Under the pieces are notes generated by a model. That model was not told the origin of the DNA, searched no databases, and saw nothing but the letters and a program-made list of their open reading frames with translations. Shown here in pieces: positions 51,753-63,090 of a DNA stretch of 64,000 nt (positions are counted from its first letter, which is position 1; each line of letters starts with the position of its first letter). The stretch is from Lepidurus packardi. Taxonomy: Eukaryota > Arthropoda > Branchiopoda > Notostraca > Triopsidae. The DNA lies in assembly GCA_023053545.1 (NCBI GenBank), contig JAKZAN010000005.1:3100001-3164000 (forward strand), in the 5' to 3' direction. The translations under genes and the position numbers were made by a program.

Positions 51753-54700
51753 AACCTTAAGGTAATTTCTTGTTAAGCTACATTTTGTGAACGCCGCTTG
51801 ACCACAGTCTACCTTTGACCTTGCTTTAGATCCTGTTATGCAGGCACGGCATCCATCAATCCTATTTATTTTCAAACAGAGTTTGCATTGTGATAACAGA
51901 CAGTTGTAAAACGGACAAGTTGCAAAGTCATCGTGGTGATGATGGGATTCCATATTAGAAAACAGGCCTCTCTTTTGTTTGTAGCGCTGTGAAGATAAGA
52001 TTAAAAGCGCTCTGTAGAGCGTGATCGGTTCCTTTTGCTTTTCTTATCGGCGTAGCGCTCCCCGAAGGCGCAGCTTCTATATTTCCCCCCCGTTTCTTAA
52101 AGTCGACCAAGTCACCGTAGAGAAAACACAGTCTTAGAAAAAATAAAATAAAATGCAATAAAAAAAAAACACGTCGTAAATCATCGGCCTTGTATTGAAG
52201 AAGCCTAATGAGTGCCCATTATTCCATTTCTTGGCCTTAAACCACGCCTACGGTACGCCATGGAAGCACAATGGACCCAGACTGTGTGTGATAACCGGAC
52301 AATAGCTCTGTAGGCTCCATCGCGTTGCGAGCCCCGCCAAAAACCTTTAGGAGGACAAGTAGAGTGATCAGAGGAGTGAAAAACCTTACCCCCCTCTTCT
52401 CTCCTTCTCCTGTCAATCCGGCTATTTTTCGCCTCAAACGTTAGATTCTAATCAGTTTAGATATCCCGTATGTCTGTCGAATTGCTTTGGAGCATGGAAC
52501 CATACAGCATATGAGGCTTTAAAAGAAGAGAAACCTTGCTGGTTTTAAATTTTTATGGCGGATTTCTGCCCGCTCTTAAGGATTCCGCGTACAATTAGGT
52601 CCGTGACAGCGCTTTTATGATGGGCACTATATGCAGCTCAGGCAGGCCCGAAAAGAGCTGATAACATCCTCTTCTGACTAAACCAACGCCCAACTCAAAA
52701 GTCACAAAGTCTGCTTCCTATGTAACCTCTCATAAGTCTGAAGACAGAACAGCCAGCCACACTGCTACTATCCTATTAGAACTTGAAAGCTTTTCTCCCA
52801 TATGCCGTGCGCCTATAAAAGACTTACGACGTAATGTAAACACCCAAAGACCCTCTTTTTATTTCCAAAACGTCATAAACATTTATTTTCTTACGAAAAA
52901 ATGATTTTGAATATTCATAAACACATAGAAATGACCGGCTTGTCCAAAGCTGGATATGTAATTCAAAAATTACGGTTGAGGGCCATGCGTTCTGCTTTTC
53001 TACGAGGATAAGAAGCATAAAATTCGTGCAGCAGAAATTTGAATAAAGCGAATCATAGAAAAAAGGGTTAGGACGGCTGATTTGCATGCAATGGTTCAGT
53101 TGAGCTCGCATGGGTCATTGCAAGCTGCAGTGTAGTGTAGTTTTATAAACGCCAAGTCTGTTTCCAACCTTTTCTGGCCATTAAGTGGGCACTCATCCAA
53201 GACGAGGAAAGCGGTGCAATTCCTTTTCGTTGGTCGAAATGCAAATGTGGGATTATATGATGATTATACTGTGGCCCTTTCCGTCTTTTTTTCCACCTTT
53301 CTTTTCGTGCAGCTAGGCAATATCAAAGCATACCCAAAGCAAACCGAACGCCAAAGCGCTCGGGTGGACTTTTACGTTTTACACCGTAGCTCATTACCAT
53401 AAAGCATAAACCACACAATGCCTTTATCTGCAACAACTCCTTTTTTTGTTCCTTTAATGGCGAAAAGGAAAACGTGAACTCTAAGCGTGAATGCGTGCGT
53501 TAAAGAAACGCTGATCCAGCATGCAAAGCGTGGGTTTATGTAGACGTTTCACAAGGGGATGGAGCCTGTAACGTAACATTTAGTATTTGAGTCCTGTTGC
53601 TTTCTGAATGCGTCGCTCACTTGGAGAAAAGCATATTCGCTTTTTATTTTTCTAATGTTCCCTGCCGACTTGGAATCCCTGGCGTGAGAATGCAGGTGGT
53701 GACAGGTTCAATGGCAATACTACAATGCAACTCTCTTGTTCCTGCTACGAGTGCGACTTTGCATACGGATTGGTTCACAAGTATCTGGAAATTGTGTCTT
53801 AAATGCATAAAATCAAGCTCCGGAATTGGGAAAACCTAGAACGCCAAGAGAGTCTAGTGACGCAAAACTAACGAATTAATATCAGGTTCGGTTATTCGGA
53901 TCGTAACCAGAGCCTACCAGGACGGGGAGGGCGAGAGCAAAAAAAAAAAAAAAAGAATGATTAAGTTCGAAGATTTCTTGAGGGTTGCATTCCACGGTTA
54001 ATGAGGTCCCAAACCAAGCCATAGCTGGAGAACTTTTCGCTTGATAGGATGCCTCCATCTCTGGGGGTTAAAAAGTGAGCTATGCCCCATGGTTGCGCTC
54101 ACAAACACCCTGTTGCTCATATTTCACCCTTCGTTTTTGTTATGCCCTGCCCTCTTCTTGTTTAACTTCTTCAGTTTCGGAGTGTTTCCACCCTACAAGG
54201 CACCCAAAGCAGCACCTGTGCTCCGGGTCGTTAACAAGGAACCAGGGAGATCCAAAGATGAGGCGCTTGGCTTAGAAAGGCAACATATGATACCTCTTTC
54301 AAGGAAAAGTGCAATGTAGTGAAAATACTTTGTCTTTCTTTTTATTAACGGCTTGGCTTGTTGTGCTGTATGCGTTGGTGGTGGTGGAGTTGGCCTTTGC
54401 CTGGCATCGTGTCAGGGCCAAAGGCCATCGTCGTTTCGCGGGGGGAAACGTAAGGGGAGTCGTTTTGACTGAGCATTGGCGGTATACCATTACATGGCTT
54501 ATGAGATGTCCATTTGCAATGGTTCACGTGTGATGTTCACCCACATTATCAGCAAAGAGACTTGCGTTTCATCTCCCAGCTTTGCCATATAAACAGAAAG
54601 CCAAAGACTGGTTGTTGGGAAAAGGGTATCGTGGGTTATATACATATGCAGTATGTGAAATCGTCAACATGACATCATATGTCAAGAGAGTACGAACTGA

Positions 54701-55611
54701 AGATGTCCTCAAAAAAAATTCCCCGTTCACAGCTAGCAGAGTTGCTGGGGCGTTGACGTTTAGAAATTTTGGCTTAGCCTGGCTCCCGCCGTGGGAACCG
54801 AACTGTTCTAGCGTTGACACGAAGGCAGCTAGATCATAAAAAACACACGAGATATACATACACTCTCTCCCAAAAATAAAAAATAAAAAAAGAATACAGC
54901 CCTCTCTGATCAAAAATTCTCTCCACTTGCTTCCACTGGCATCCTCATTTCTCATTCCTTCATAGTTTACTGGAAAGCGACGGAGATAGCCAGTATTTGT
55001 GACCACTTTATAATCTTTTCCTGCTCTTGCTGGGAAAGAAGGGGAAGCGCGTCGTCGGTTTTGCAGTTGCGTGGGAAAAAATGCCAGAAACAAGCCTGAA
55101 ATTTCAATGAAGGTTCGGTGCAGCAATGACATGCATAACTCATGAGTATCACAGGTAAAGGGGAAACTCTGGCCAGAACCGTTTAGTCCATAATGCCAAT
55201 ACGGAAATTCGCTCTATACCTGCTAAGATTGGGGGTTTGGAACAAGCTAGGTTTGAACGTTTGAACGGCAAAAGTTTTCAACCCAGCATGAGGACTTGTA
55301 ATGGGTTTTTGTATGTCTTCGTCTCCTCGAGCTCTCCCTTTCTACCATCCGAGTTCGGTGTTTTCAAGGGGACATTGGAAGGTTTTGGCATGGAAGGCGA
55401 CGGACCAGAGATGAGTTATGGCTTGGGAACTAGGCTGGAAGGGCTGTCCCAAAGACAAACTCACAACGACTTGTGGGCATCATTATACACTAAACTTGAG
55501 AAACTTGTTGATATCGGAGAAACATGATGATGTATACAAATGACGGCACCCAAGTGTGTGCCAATAAGAATACCAAAAAAGGGAAAAAAGGCATGCAAAA
55601 CTTTGCAAGTG

Positions 55612-57424
55612 TCAAGTTTGGAGCTGAATATACAACGAAAACGTGTACAATTGTTCCTGTAAATTTTGACGAGCAACTTGAGCATGTTGCCAAGCGGAGT
55701 CGCCTTGTCCACCACGTAGAACAGCCGTTAACGTCAACGTCTTGGTCCCACGGAACGACTCGCATAAAAATTCCATTTGTCCTAAGAATATTTCAAGAAT
55801 GCCAAGCGGCGGATTACTTTCCAAATAACAAATATATTTCAATAACAAATAAATAACAATATTTCTCTTATACCTGCCGGTAGAATTTCGCACTGTTCAT
55901 CTGCACATAAACGCCACTGGATAGCAGCGTTATGATACAATGTATGTGGATACTTCACTCGTACTTCCCCAATCGTTTTACCGCTGTCGGTGACATCCAC
56001 TCGCCATGTAATCGAACCCACTGTTGCTCCTTCTACGGTTGCCAAAAAAATAGAATTAGGATCGTTGTCTGAGTTTTCGGAAGCTTTCAAGCTTCTACCC
56101 ACCTGTGCGCGCAAGGTAAGCCATTTTCCAATCGAATTCGACTTTACGAGCGATACATTCATATTTATAAACGCCTTTTTGCCACTTTGCGATGCACGAC
56201 GTACTCAGATTGTCTTCAGCGTGCCTGACATAGTTGTCTAATGAAGTTCTGTAGCCTACGTGTAAGTAGCCTTTCTGGATCTCAGTCAAAGTAGGACGCC
56301 ACGTCCATGCAGCAACGTCTGTAGCACCTACAAGAAAAATAAAATAAATAAATAAAATAAACGGAATAGGAAGTACGCATCACATCAGACTCGGGTTTAC
56401 CTATCTCACCACGAACCTTTCGCCAATCCTCTTCACCACTAATTCTTCCTGGCAAGTTTAGATCAGCGGTAATGACTCGTGGTGCCAGGAACTCACAAAG
56501 TTCTTTTAAAAGACGCAAAGTTAGTTTGTCTCTTGTAATTCCATTCAAGTGTGCTTGCAACTGGGTGCTCAAGCTAGTACATTTACTTAATAACCAAGCT
56601 TCGGAAACTTCCGTGCGTCTTTGCAACAACTTAAAAGAAGAAAATCTTCACTAAAAAAATGAATTGAAGAATTATTTATAACATACTTCTCTATGCTGAG
56701 CGCTGTATCGCCAAGTGACATCTTGGACGTGGTCCCTGGAAAAAGCAATGACATACGTGAGTTTCTTGCCCCAGCCCCGTTCATACAGCAAAGGCTTATC
56801 GGAAGTGGCTTCGCAGGAATCACAATGAATCCACCGCTTTTTGTGCTCAGAATAAACCTCAGTCCAAACATGATCCGTCCAGTCAAGGACGTAACGAGTG
56901 TCCCACCCTGAGCTGCGACACATCAGTGTGAAGCAATTCGCCCATTCACCACAACGCCCCGTCCTTGTTTCCAGTAGTTTTTCCGGCTGATTATATCGGG
57001 GAAAACGATGACTGGACGTGCAAGTCGCACAGGTGTAATATTCCACACGTTGAGCACCCCAAAACACATCCTCCATTGTAGGCGCAGTATTTCCCTGGTG
57101 ACTCATTTGATGGGCACATAGTGGGCAGTTAGGAGTGCTGAACCAAGTAAAGAATTCTGTTTTAAACCAAACGAGTAATTCTTGTAAGAAAGCTTCCTGG
57201 AGCAGAACTGGACACTGCAAAAGCGGTTTTACGTCTTGGAAGTTCATCTGAGCAATCCTGTTTCGTAAGCTATCGACGCTGTTAGCTTCTATATTATCTA
57301 CCGCTTTTACCAGCAATCTTTGAAGCGGAATGCAGGCCAGTGCCTTTTGCTGTAATGAAGGAATTTCATAACTTTGTACAAGTTGAATGCTGGATTGAAG
57401 TCTAGAACTGAACACCTCAGCCAT
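55612..57424 (-). CDS. NGLY1: peptide:N-glycanase (PNGase)
   Basis: A cytosolic amidase that removes N-glycans from misfolded glycoproteins in ER-associated degradation. Exons 57424-56687, 56629-56401, 56327-56103, 56032-55874 and 55781-55612 give 506 aa (human 654). The transglutaminase-like core holds the catalytic triad: Cys158 in TGRCGEWANCF, His185 in WTDHVWTEVY and Asp202 in WIHCDSCE. Zinc-binding CxxC pairs lie at 100/103 and 132/135. The C-terminal PAW (mannose-binding) domain ends with WQHAQVARQNLQEQ. No N-terminal PUB domain is visible; the ATG follows a possible acceptor (attccag), so an unseen upstream exon cannot be excluded. The gene lies 1 kb from RPA3 on the same strand, separated by a MITE. 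Confidence 0.96.
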
Positions 57425-57577
57425 CTGGAATTACGGGGAATGGTTAATAGATTAAAAGATTCTGTTACTGCAAGGATAAAATTACTTTTATAACTTTACG
57501 TTTGATTAGATTTGCTGTTCCCAATTCGCCCAACGCGTGCAAAAAGCAGACACAAACAACTCTTTGCAATAACACAT

Positions 57578-57638
57578 AGTCAGCTGATAGTATACATCTA
57601 AGTGATAGTATGCATCTAAGTATGCTTGTCAGCTGACT
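57578..57638. repeat. inverted 10-mer enclosing a tandem 18-mer
   Basis: The arms agtcagctga (57578-57587) and tcagctgact (57629-57638) are perfect reverse complements. Between them an 18-bp unit (gatagtatacatctaagt) is repeated with one change (gatagtatgcatctaagt). The element lies 150 bp upstream of the NGLY1 start. Each arm contains the E-box core cagctg. Confidence 0.85.
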
Positions 57639-57694
57639 TACCACAGTGACAGCTCATCTTGACGTCACGTTATATGCAAAGAAGTCTAGCCTTA

Positions 57695-58253
57695 TACAGT
57701 GGAAACCGCTTAACACGAAAACTCGGTTAACACAAAATGGTATTCTAGTCCGGATAAAATAAAGTAGACTACTATGTAATTTCATACATTTGCTTTCTTT
57801 TAACACGAAACAAAAGTCGATTAACATAAAGAAGTTTGGCATCCCGGAAGAACGACAAAATACTTTGGAATGACAGAATACTGCAATTAAATACGGAATT
57901 ATAGAAAGTTATATTTACATTAAATTTATTTTCATTTAAATTTAGTTTTACAGAGAATTACAGAAAATTAGAATACAGATCTTACCAACCTTGTTGTCTT
58001 CTTACCAACCGTCTATGGGAAGGGGTTGTAGAGCCTTAGCAACATCCCTGACTTAAATTAAAATGTTTGTCTTCCTTGCCCCAGCAGTCTGTAGGCAGTC
58101 AAAACGTTTCATTTCTATTTACAGTCTGCTAAAATGCTTTAAAATTTATTATTTGTGCTTTCCAATGTATAGACTGTCAATGTACGAGTATAAACTTGAA
58201 TATTAATTCTGTTATCTCGACATCAAAAACACCGGGAAGCGGTTTTCAATGTA
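57695..58253. mobile_element. Tigger/pogo-like MITE
   Basis: The left end tacagtggaaaccgctt and the right end aagcggttttcaatgta are inverted copies with two mismatches, both beginning at TA, as expected for Tc1/mariner-superfamily elements (cagtgg-type termini as in Tigger/pogo). The ~555-bp interior has a further match near the left end (taacacgaaaactcgg) but no transposase. It is non-autonomous. Confidence 0.7.
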
Positions 58254-58410
58254 ACAAGCTTGACAGTATTCAAGCTAATACATATTTAAGATTGTATACA
58301 TATGTATTACAAAAGCAAATTCATCTTTTCTTATTAAAAATTGAATGTTTTGTATTATAAAAAAGAGACAAGGAATACAACATAACAACAGAAACCGAAG
58401 TCTGGTGTTA

Positions 58411-58860
58411 TTACCATGGTCCTGAAGTTGTCTGCAGCAACTTTACTGCTTCATTGTATGCATCCATGTCTAGGAGAGGCGAAACTAATTAAGAGTTTAT
58501 TTTCAGAATAATGTCTTACCAAACTCTACAGCCTCTTTACTAGGCAGCATATTGTATTTTTCAGCCTGGATCCTGTTTTTACCAGATGCGGTTCCATATA
58601 CTTCTATTAACCCGTCTATATATCCGCTAAGGGGTTCATTCAGTGCGACATTTACTACCATATTATCTGAGCTTTGTATCGTAAACGCAGAGCCACTGCT
58701 TTCTGCCTGGAGATTTTTAGCAAAAGAAGATACAGCGTGAGAAAAAATCTTTATATAATGTAAATCAAATTCTTACTTTAAGTACTTTGCCCAGTAAACA
58801 GACAGGGTTACCAGAAAAATTTGCTAGTAAAACGCCATTTACTCGACGATAGTTTGCCAT
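58411..58860 (-). CDS. RPA3: replication protein A 14-kDa subunit
   Basis: The small OB-fold subunit of the RPA single-strand-DNA-binding trimer used in replication and repair. Exons 58860-58777, 58706-58520 and 58469-58411 give 109 aa, close to the family's ~115-120. Diagnostic blocks are VNGVLLANFSGNPVCLLGKV, FTIQSSDNMVVNVALNEPL, DGLIEVYGTASGKNRIQAEK and the C-terminal helix DMDAYNEAVKLLQ that joins the trimer bundle. The divergent flank toward the next plus-strand gene contains a solo LTR. Confidence 0.93.
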
Positions 58861-60036
58861 CTTCGGGGATTTGTGGCAAAATCAGAAACACACGTTGTAT
58901 CCTGTAAACCCAACGCGAAACGGGAACTTTGTTGATCACAAAAAAACTGTTACCTGCTTTCTTGAAATGTGATGAGAGAGCAGCGTGTGATAGGCATGAC
59001 CATGGGTTGGAACATTCCCGAGTTATGCGCAGTAGCGACACCATTAGCCGAGAGACCGAACTGCATAAAATAAACAAACAGGTGAAGAAGTTCGACAAAA
59101 GCTGAACTAAATTTCGAAGAAGTGAGTATTAAGAGCACTTTTGTTAAATTCAGTCAATCTTGCAGTTACTTAAAAGAGGTTTCGTCTTTTATCTTTATTC
59201 TTCACAAAATCGCACACAAGGAAATTTCTGGATTTATTACATTTTGGGTTTCGTTTGGAGCGGGCTAGCCAATGTATATGTAATGTGTGTCACTATAGCT
59301 AATTCTAAATGATATAAATGTATGTGTGGAAAGCTAATGCGTGTAGATTTGCTAGAGCGTTCGCAAATTGGCGAGCGTCTATAGGTAGGTTAAAAAACTA
59401 CTTCTTCTACATATTGTGACGTTGCAAAAAATATTGTCACGGATGGTTTTTTTCAATACTGTATTTCTTTGCTTGGTCTAAAACCCAACTGCCTCGTCTG
59501 TACATTGGCGTATCTTTTTATACCACTTGGCGACCCCTTTCTTAGCGAACATGCTTCTTTCAACGTTTGTCCTTCATTGACCTGACCTTGCCATTCTCCA
59601 AGAATCCGCCACTTACTCCCAAACATGCAAATTAACCAAGACCAACGTTTTCAAAAGGGTCATTCGCTACAATATGCTTAGCTGTTTCCGCACATCTAGT
59701 TGCTTTGCACGTAGACCGGATGGTGTGCGATTCTACTCTATCCTGTTTGCTTCGCGATTACTTAACATGGGGAGTAGAACTTAGACAGCAGGGCAGTTGG
59801 CTTAGATCTTTTGATCAGTAAAGACCTTATACACTTAACCATTTGTTGAACCCCTCGACGTTGTGATTGTCAATCCAATACACCTTCTTAATTACAACGT
59901 CACAATATACCGTACGTGTTGCCTTTATTAGCTACCGATGCCTTAGTCGACATGGGAGCAGTAACAGAAAATGAAAAAATTTTTAAATGAGATCCATAGT
60001 TCATTGTTAATGCGATTTTTTGTATTCTTTAATCAG
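58861..60036. other. divergent region with solo LTR
   Basis: Intergenic DNA between the RPA3 start (minus) and the next plus-strand gene. It contains the solo LTR at 59415-59904. No exon is recognised. The ~500 bp next to RPA3 must hold its promoter. Confidence 0.5.
59415..59904. mobile_element. solo LTR with ATAT target-site duplication
   Basis: A 490-bp segment beginning tgtgacgttg and ending caacgtcaca, a 10-bp perfect terminal inverted repeat with the TG...CA ends typical of LTRs. It is flanked on both sides by atat (59411-59414 and 59905-59908), a 4-bp target-site duplication. There is no internal retrotransposon coding region, so it is a solo LTR. A 4-5-bp duplication suits gypsy or BEL/Pao. 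A MITE with the same ends is the alternative. Confidence 0.75.
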
Positions 60037-60688
60037 ATGGACAATATAAACGAGTTTATGGACGCTAGTGAGTTTTTTGCTCTAGATAATACCTATCAAA
60101 ATCAGACGAAGCCGAAATTTCCTGTTTTAACATATTATGGACGTGGACGAGGATTTTCAGGTATTATTATCTATTTATTATTATGAATGTACTTAATATT
60201 TTCATTAGGAGTGAAAAAAGCAGCTGATTCCTCATGTGTAGGCCGTTCGGAACCTTCAGTGCGTGAATGTAAAACTAAAAATACCGAAGTAGAATGTTTG
60301 AACGAACGGTGGGCTGCGAATGCTTCAGATATTGAACCCAAACCAACGGGTAAAGGAAGAGGTCGAAGATTATATGGAAATTATACGCCCACAGGGTTGC
60401 AGTTCGATACTACAAATGCTGCGAAAGTGAGCAGGCAAATTGAACAAGTATAAAGTGTCTACTTTTTGAAGATAGACATCAATTATATATTTGCAAATTT
60501 TCTTAAAGGTAGTCGGCACTGGCCACCGGAACTATACATTGGAAAATGAATACCGTCAAAGGGTTACACATAACGAGTCGTACGATTGTGTAGGATCTGC
60601 CAGCTCCGTGTCACATTACAGCCCGAACGAAGAGATTAACATGGAAAAGTCTTCGGAATTTGATAAGAACTTTCCTCCTCTTCAGTAA
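60037..60688 (+). CDS. unrecognised 180-aa protein with RG motifs
   Basis: Exons 60037-60160, 60209-60447 and 60509-60688 join in frame (phases 1 and 0) to 180 aa. I do not recognise the family. The sequence is hydrophilic and probably disordered. It has two arginine-glycine clusters, YYGRGRGFSG (about residues 33-42) and GKGRGRRLYGNYTPTG (about 91-106), and ends DKNFPPLQ. RG clusters are typical methylation sites of Tudor-domain ligands and RNA-binding proteins; a role there is inference only. The ATG directly follows an AG acceptor (aatcag|atg), so a 5' UTR intron or an upstream coding exon is possible; an in-frame ATG also exists at 59971. Consistent splice phases and codon-like composition argue that it is a real gene. 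Confidence 0.65.
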
Positions 60689-61646
60689 CAGTATTTGGAT
60701 GTTGTTTTATAAGATAATTACTGGACCTAAATCGCCGTATAGTTTTGCTATAAAGATTAATGCGACTTATGTAGTGGAAACAGCATTTGTCGCATGTATT
60801 TATTCTCTTAGTTATGGTTTAGTATGTTGCTACGTAAGAAATGTATTTACATTCTTCTCAGGTGACAGTGACGACATGTATTTATACTGCAAGCATTTCA
60901 CATACAAAATTAAAATTATATTTGACATGACTGAACATTCGTATTTAGTTAGAAAAGCGCTAAAACAGATTGATTCCAGAAAATTGTTTCGCCACTAGGT
61001 GGCTACATCTGCATGAATTTAGCATTGAGTAAAGATACACAGAAGGAACATGCAGCCCCTTATGGTCCATTTGTTGCCACTTTTCGAAGCTGCAGTCTAG
61101 TTCCCTCAGTAGACAGGATTGGTCAGAACTGTTTGACCAACGCCTTGCTTATGACGGAAAATATTAAAATTAGGTTCAAACATAAATCGATAGCAATATG
61201 GATATTCTAGCGGTTCGCGAGTTTAGCGGAGACGGAGGCTGGTCTAGCGGCGGTAGGAGAGAAACAGTCATAGAGCTGGAAAGACAGAGAAAGGACGTGA
61301 GGTGAGAGGGCGTGACCAAGATACTACGTGTAAGTGAGCGCGAGTGACATAGTGTTAGAAAGCGAGGGCTGTGGAGTGTAAAGAGTCGGACAACTACAGA
61401 TGAATATAGTTAAAACAGTAATAAAAACGTACATTATTTAATCCCAGGAACATAATCGAACCCACTCAACAATATATCGTTTCCCTAGTTTATCTGAGCT
61501 GAAAAAGCGGGAATTGAGTTGAATTGAAGCAAACTGAAGGATTGCGTCACGAACATTTTCGAAGAGCTAAAAGGGGTACTAGCACTACGGTAAACCTTTA
61601 AAAAATTGTCACGGTTGTTGTTTTAGAGGAATTTCTCTAACTGACT
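60689..61646. other. gap upstream of HAX1
   Basis: No exon is recognised. The 61210-61390 stretch is purine-rich and GC-richer than its surroundings and could be 5' leader or retroelement-derived. A TGTTG...CAACA pair (61072 and 61471) has no target-site duplication, so I do not call an LTR. An acceptor-like ttgttttag|agg precedes the HAX1 ATG, suggesting a 5' UTR intron. Confidence 0.4.
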
Positions 61647-62835
61647 ATGGATTTGAATAATTTAATCCGCGGACTATTTGGATTCGATCGCTGCTATTTC
61701 CCGAACTCGTAAGTTTTTCCCGGAATTTACTTTTCATTTGGTTCAACGTGTGACTGACAATTCTCTTTGTGTCAAGTACTTATTATAGTAATACTAATAG
61801 GCAAAACCAGATTGATGAATCGAAAGACATGTTTCCTGACACGGCTGACAGGAGCTATCACGGGGATTTGAATAGCGCCGAAAATGAATTTCCTCCAAGC
61901 TTCGGAAATTTTGAAGTCTTCATGCCTGATCCTCAGCAAATCTTCACTGTCTTTGAGCAACAGATGGAGGAAATGATGCATAGTTTCCAATCCCTTTTAT
62001 TGTCACCTTTCCTAGGTAATAAGCAGGACCGTTCATGGTCAGATGAATTGATTAATCTATCTATAGGCGATTCTCCTTTTTCTTCTTTACCTGAGCAGAT
62101 TCTTCCCCCGAATAAGGGGAATGTTGGAGCTACTGGAACTAAGCTTAGAGATCATATGCTAAAGCCTGATGCCAGACAGGGATGGGGAGGATATGAAGAC
62201 CGCAAAGAAAAGTGGGACGAAGACCTGGATCCCATGTAATTCCATTACTTCCTTTAGATATTGTCCTGTAAAATGTTTATTTTAAAGGGTATCGGAAGGT
62301 CGTTTTGATGCTTTGCTACCGTCAACGTCTCGACAAGAGCCTACTCAAAACTGGAGAGGTAACTCTTTCGGTCATAATGAATCGGTATCTCAATCCGTGT
62401 CCACAAGCGTCCGTGATATTAATGGGGTAAACTGCGGGACAACGGCATTCCTATTTCCAGCAAAAAAAATTATATAACTTATAATTCATAGGCAGTTGAG
62501 AAGAAGTCTATAATAAGTTCGTCAGGTGGGACACAAGAGATAGTCACCACCCAACAGTTAGGAGATCGCACTTATATAAGTATAACCCGTAAACGACCTG
62601 GGCTGCCAGATGAACGAGAAGAACGTTTTGTGAACTGCGATGCAGGTATAAGGTTTACACGTTAGAAATAAGAAGTCTAAACTAAACAGTTTGATTATTA
62701 ACAGGAACGCTGATCGATTTTCAAGACGAGTGGACTCGTCGAACAGGTAAACAGCAAGCCGCCTCATCATGGTCAACTACTCTTCTTTTGCCTAACGAAC
62801 TCATCAAAGGTTTAATGAAAGGCATTTTCGGTTAA
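61647..62835 (+). CDS. HAX1: HCLS1-associated protein X-1 homologue
   Basis: A mitochondrial intermembrane-space, anti-apoptotic factor that works with the CLPB disaggregase and HTRA2. Exons 61647-61708, 61777-62235, 62288-62426, 62492-62645 and 62705-62835 give 314 aa. The N-terminus MDLNNLIRGLFGFDR matches the conserved start of HAX1. The centre contains LRDHMLKPDAR, equivalent to the LRDSMLK motif. The C-terminal part has EIVTTQQLGDRTYISITRKR, resembling the human ERRTVVDSEGRTETTVTR block. It is tail-to-tail with the Bcl-2 family gene, 255 bp apart. Confidence 0.88.
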
Positions 62836-63090
62836 GATAGTTGTATTTGTCCGTGTTACATAGATATCTCAAGTCGTTTCTATTTGTCGCATCATGCCAA
62901 GTAATTTAAGCGGAATCTGTGTTGAGCACATAAAGATTTCCAGAAGACTAGGAAGTGCGTAACATAACCTTAAGGGTATTAGAATACTTGCTTAGTTGCT
63001 TTAATTGTGAAGCACAGTTTACATTGTAAATGCAGATATAACCATATTTAGATACAAGTCAGAGATTTTGTTGAAAAAACTGGGCTAGTA
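62836..63090. other. convergent 3' flanks of HAX1 and the Bcl-2 family gene
   Basis: 255 bp between two stop codons on opposite strands. AT-rich, with no other feature seen. Confidence 0.4.

Larger units (their letters stand above)
46958..55611. other. 8.7-kb gene-poor region
   Basis: No gene is recognised between Meteorin and NGLY1. Visible features are a poly-G run near 47431-47448, a GTTTAAC-rich patch at 51090-51240, a GC-rich patch at 51240-51430, a 15-bp direct repeat at 51532/51554 and the dispersed repeat copy at 51566-51752. The longest open frame (54569-55132, minus) has no recognisable domain and no splice context. NGLY1's 3' UTR must lie at the right end. Confidence 0.4.
57425..58410. 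other. NGLY1 upstream / RPA3 downstream gap
   Basis: About 1 kb containing the NGLY1 promoter, a 61-bp inverted/tandem repeat at 57578-57638 and a Tigger-like MITE at 57695-58253, each listed separately. No exon is recognised. Confidence 0.5.

Noticed and set aside
54569-55132. 187-codon minus-strand open frame
   Set aside because: The longest frame in the gene-poor region, but it has no domain, no signal peptide or splice context, and irregular composition. I treat it as chance.
36351-55611. tRNA, snRNA or conserved microRNA genes in the gene-poor regions
   Set aside because: By eye I found no B-box-like motif with a cloverleaf context and none of the common arthropod microRNA sequences. 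A covariance-model scan is needed to be sure.
61072-61471. Second solo LTR (TGTTG...CAACA)
   Set aside because: Only five-base ends match and there is no target-site duplication.
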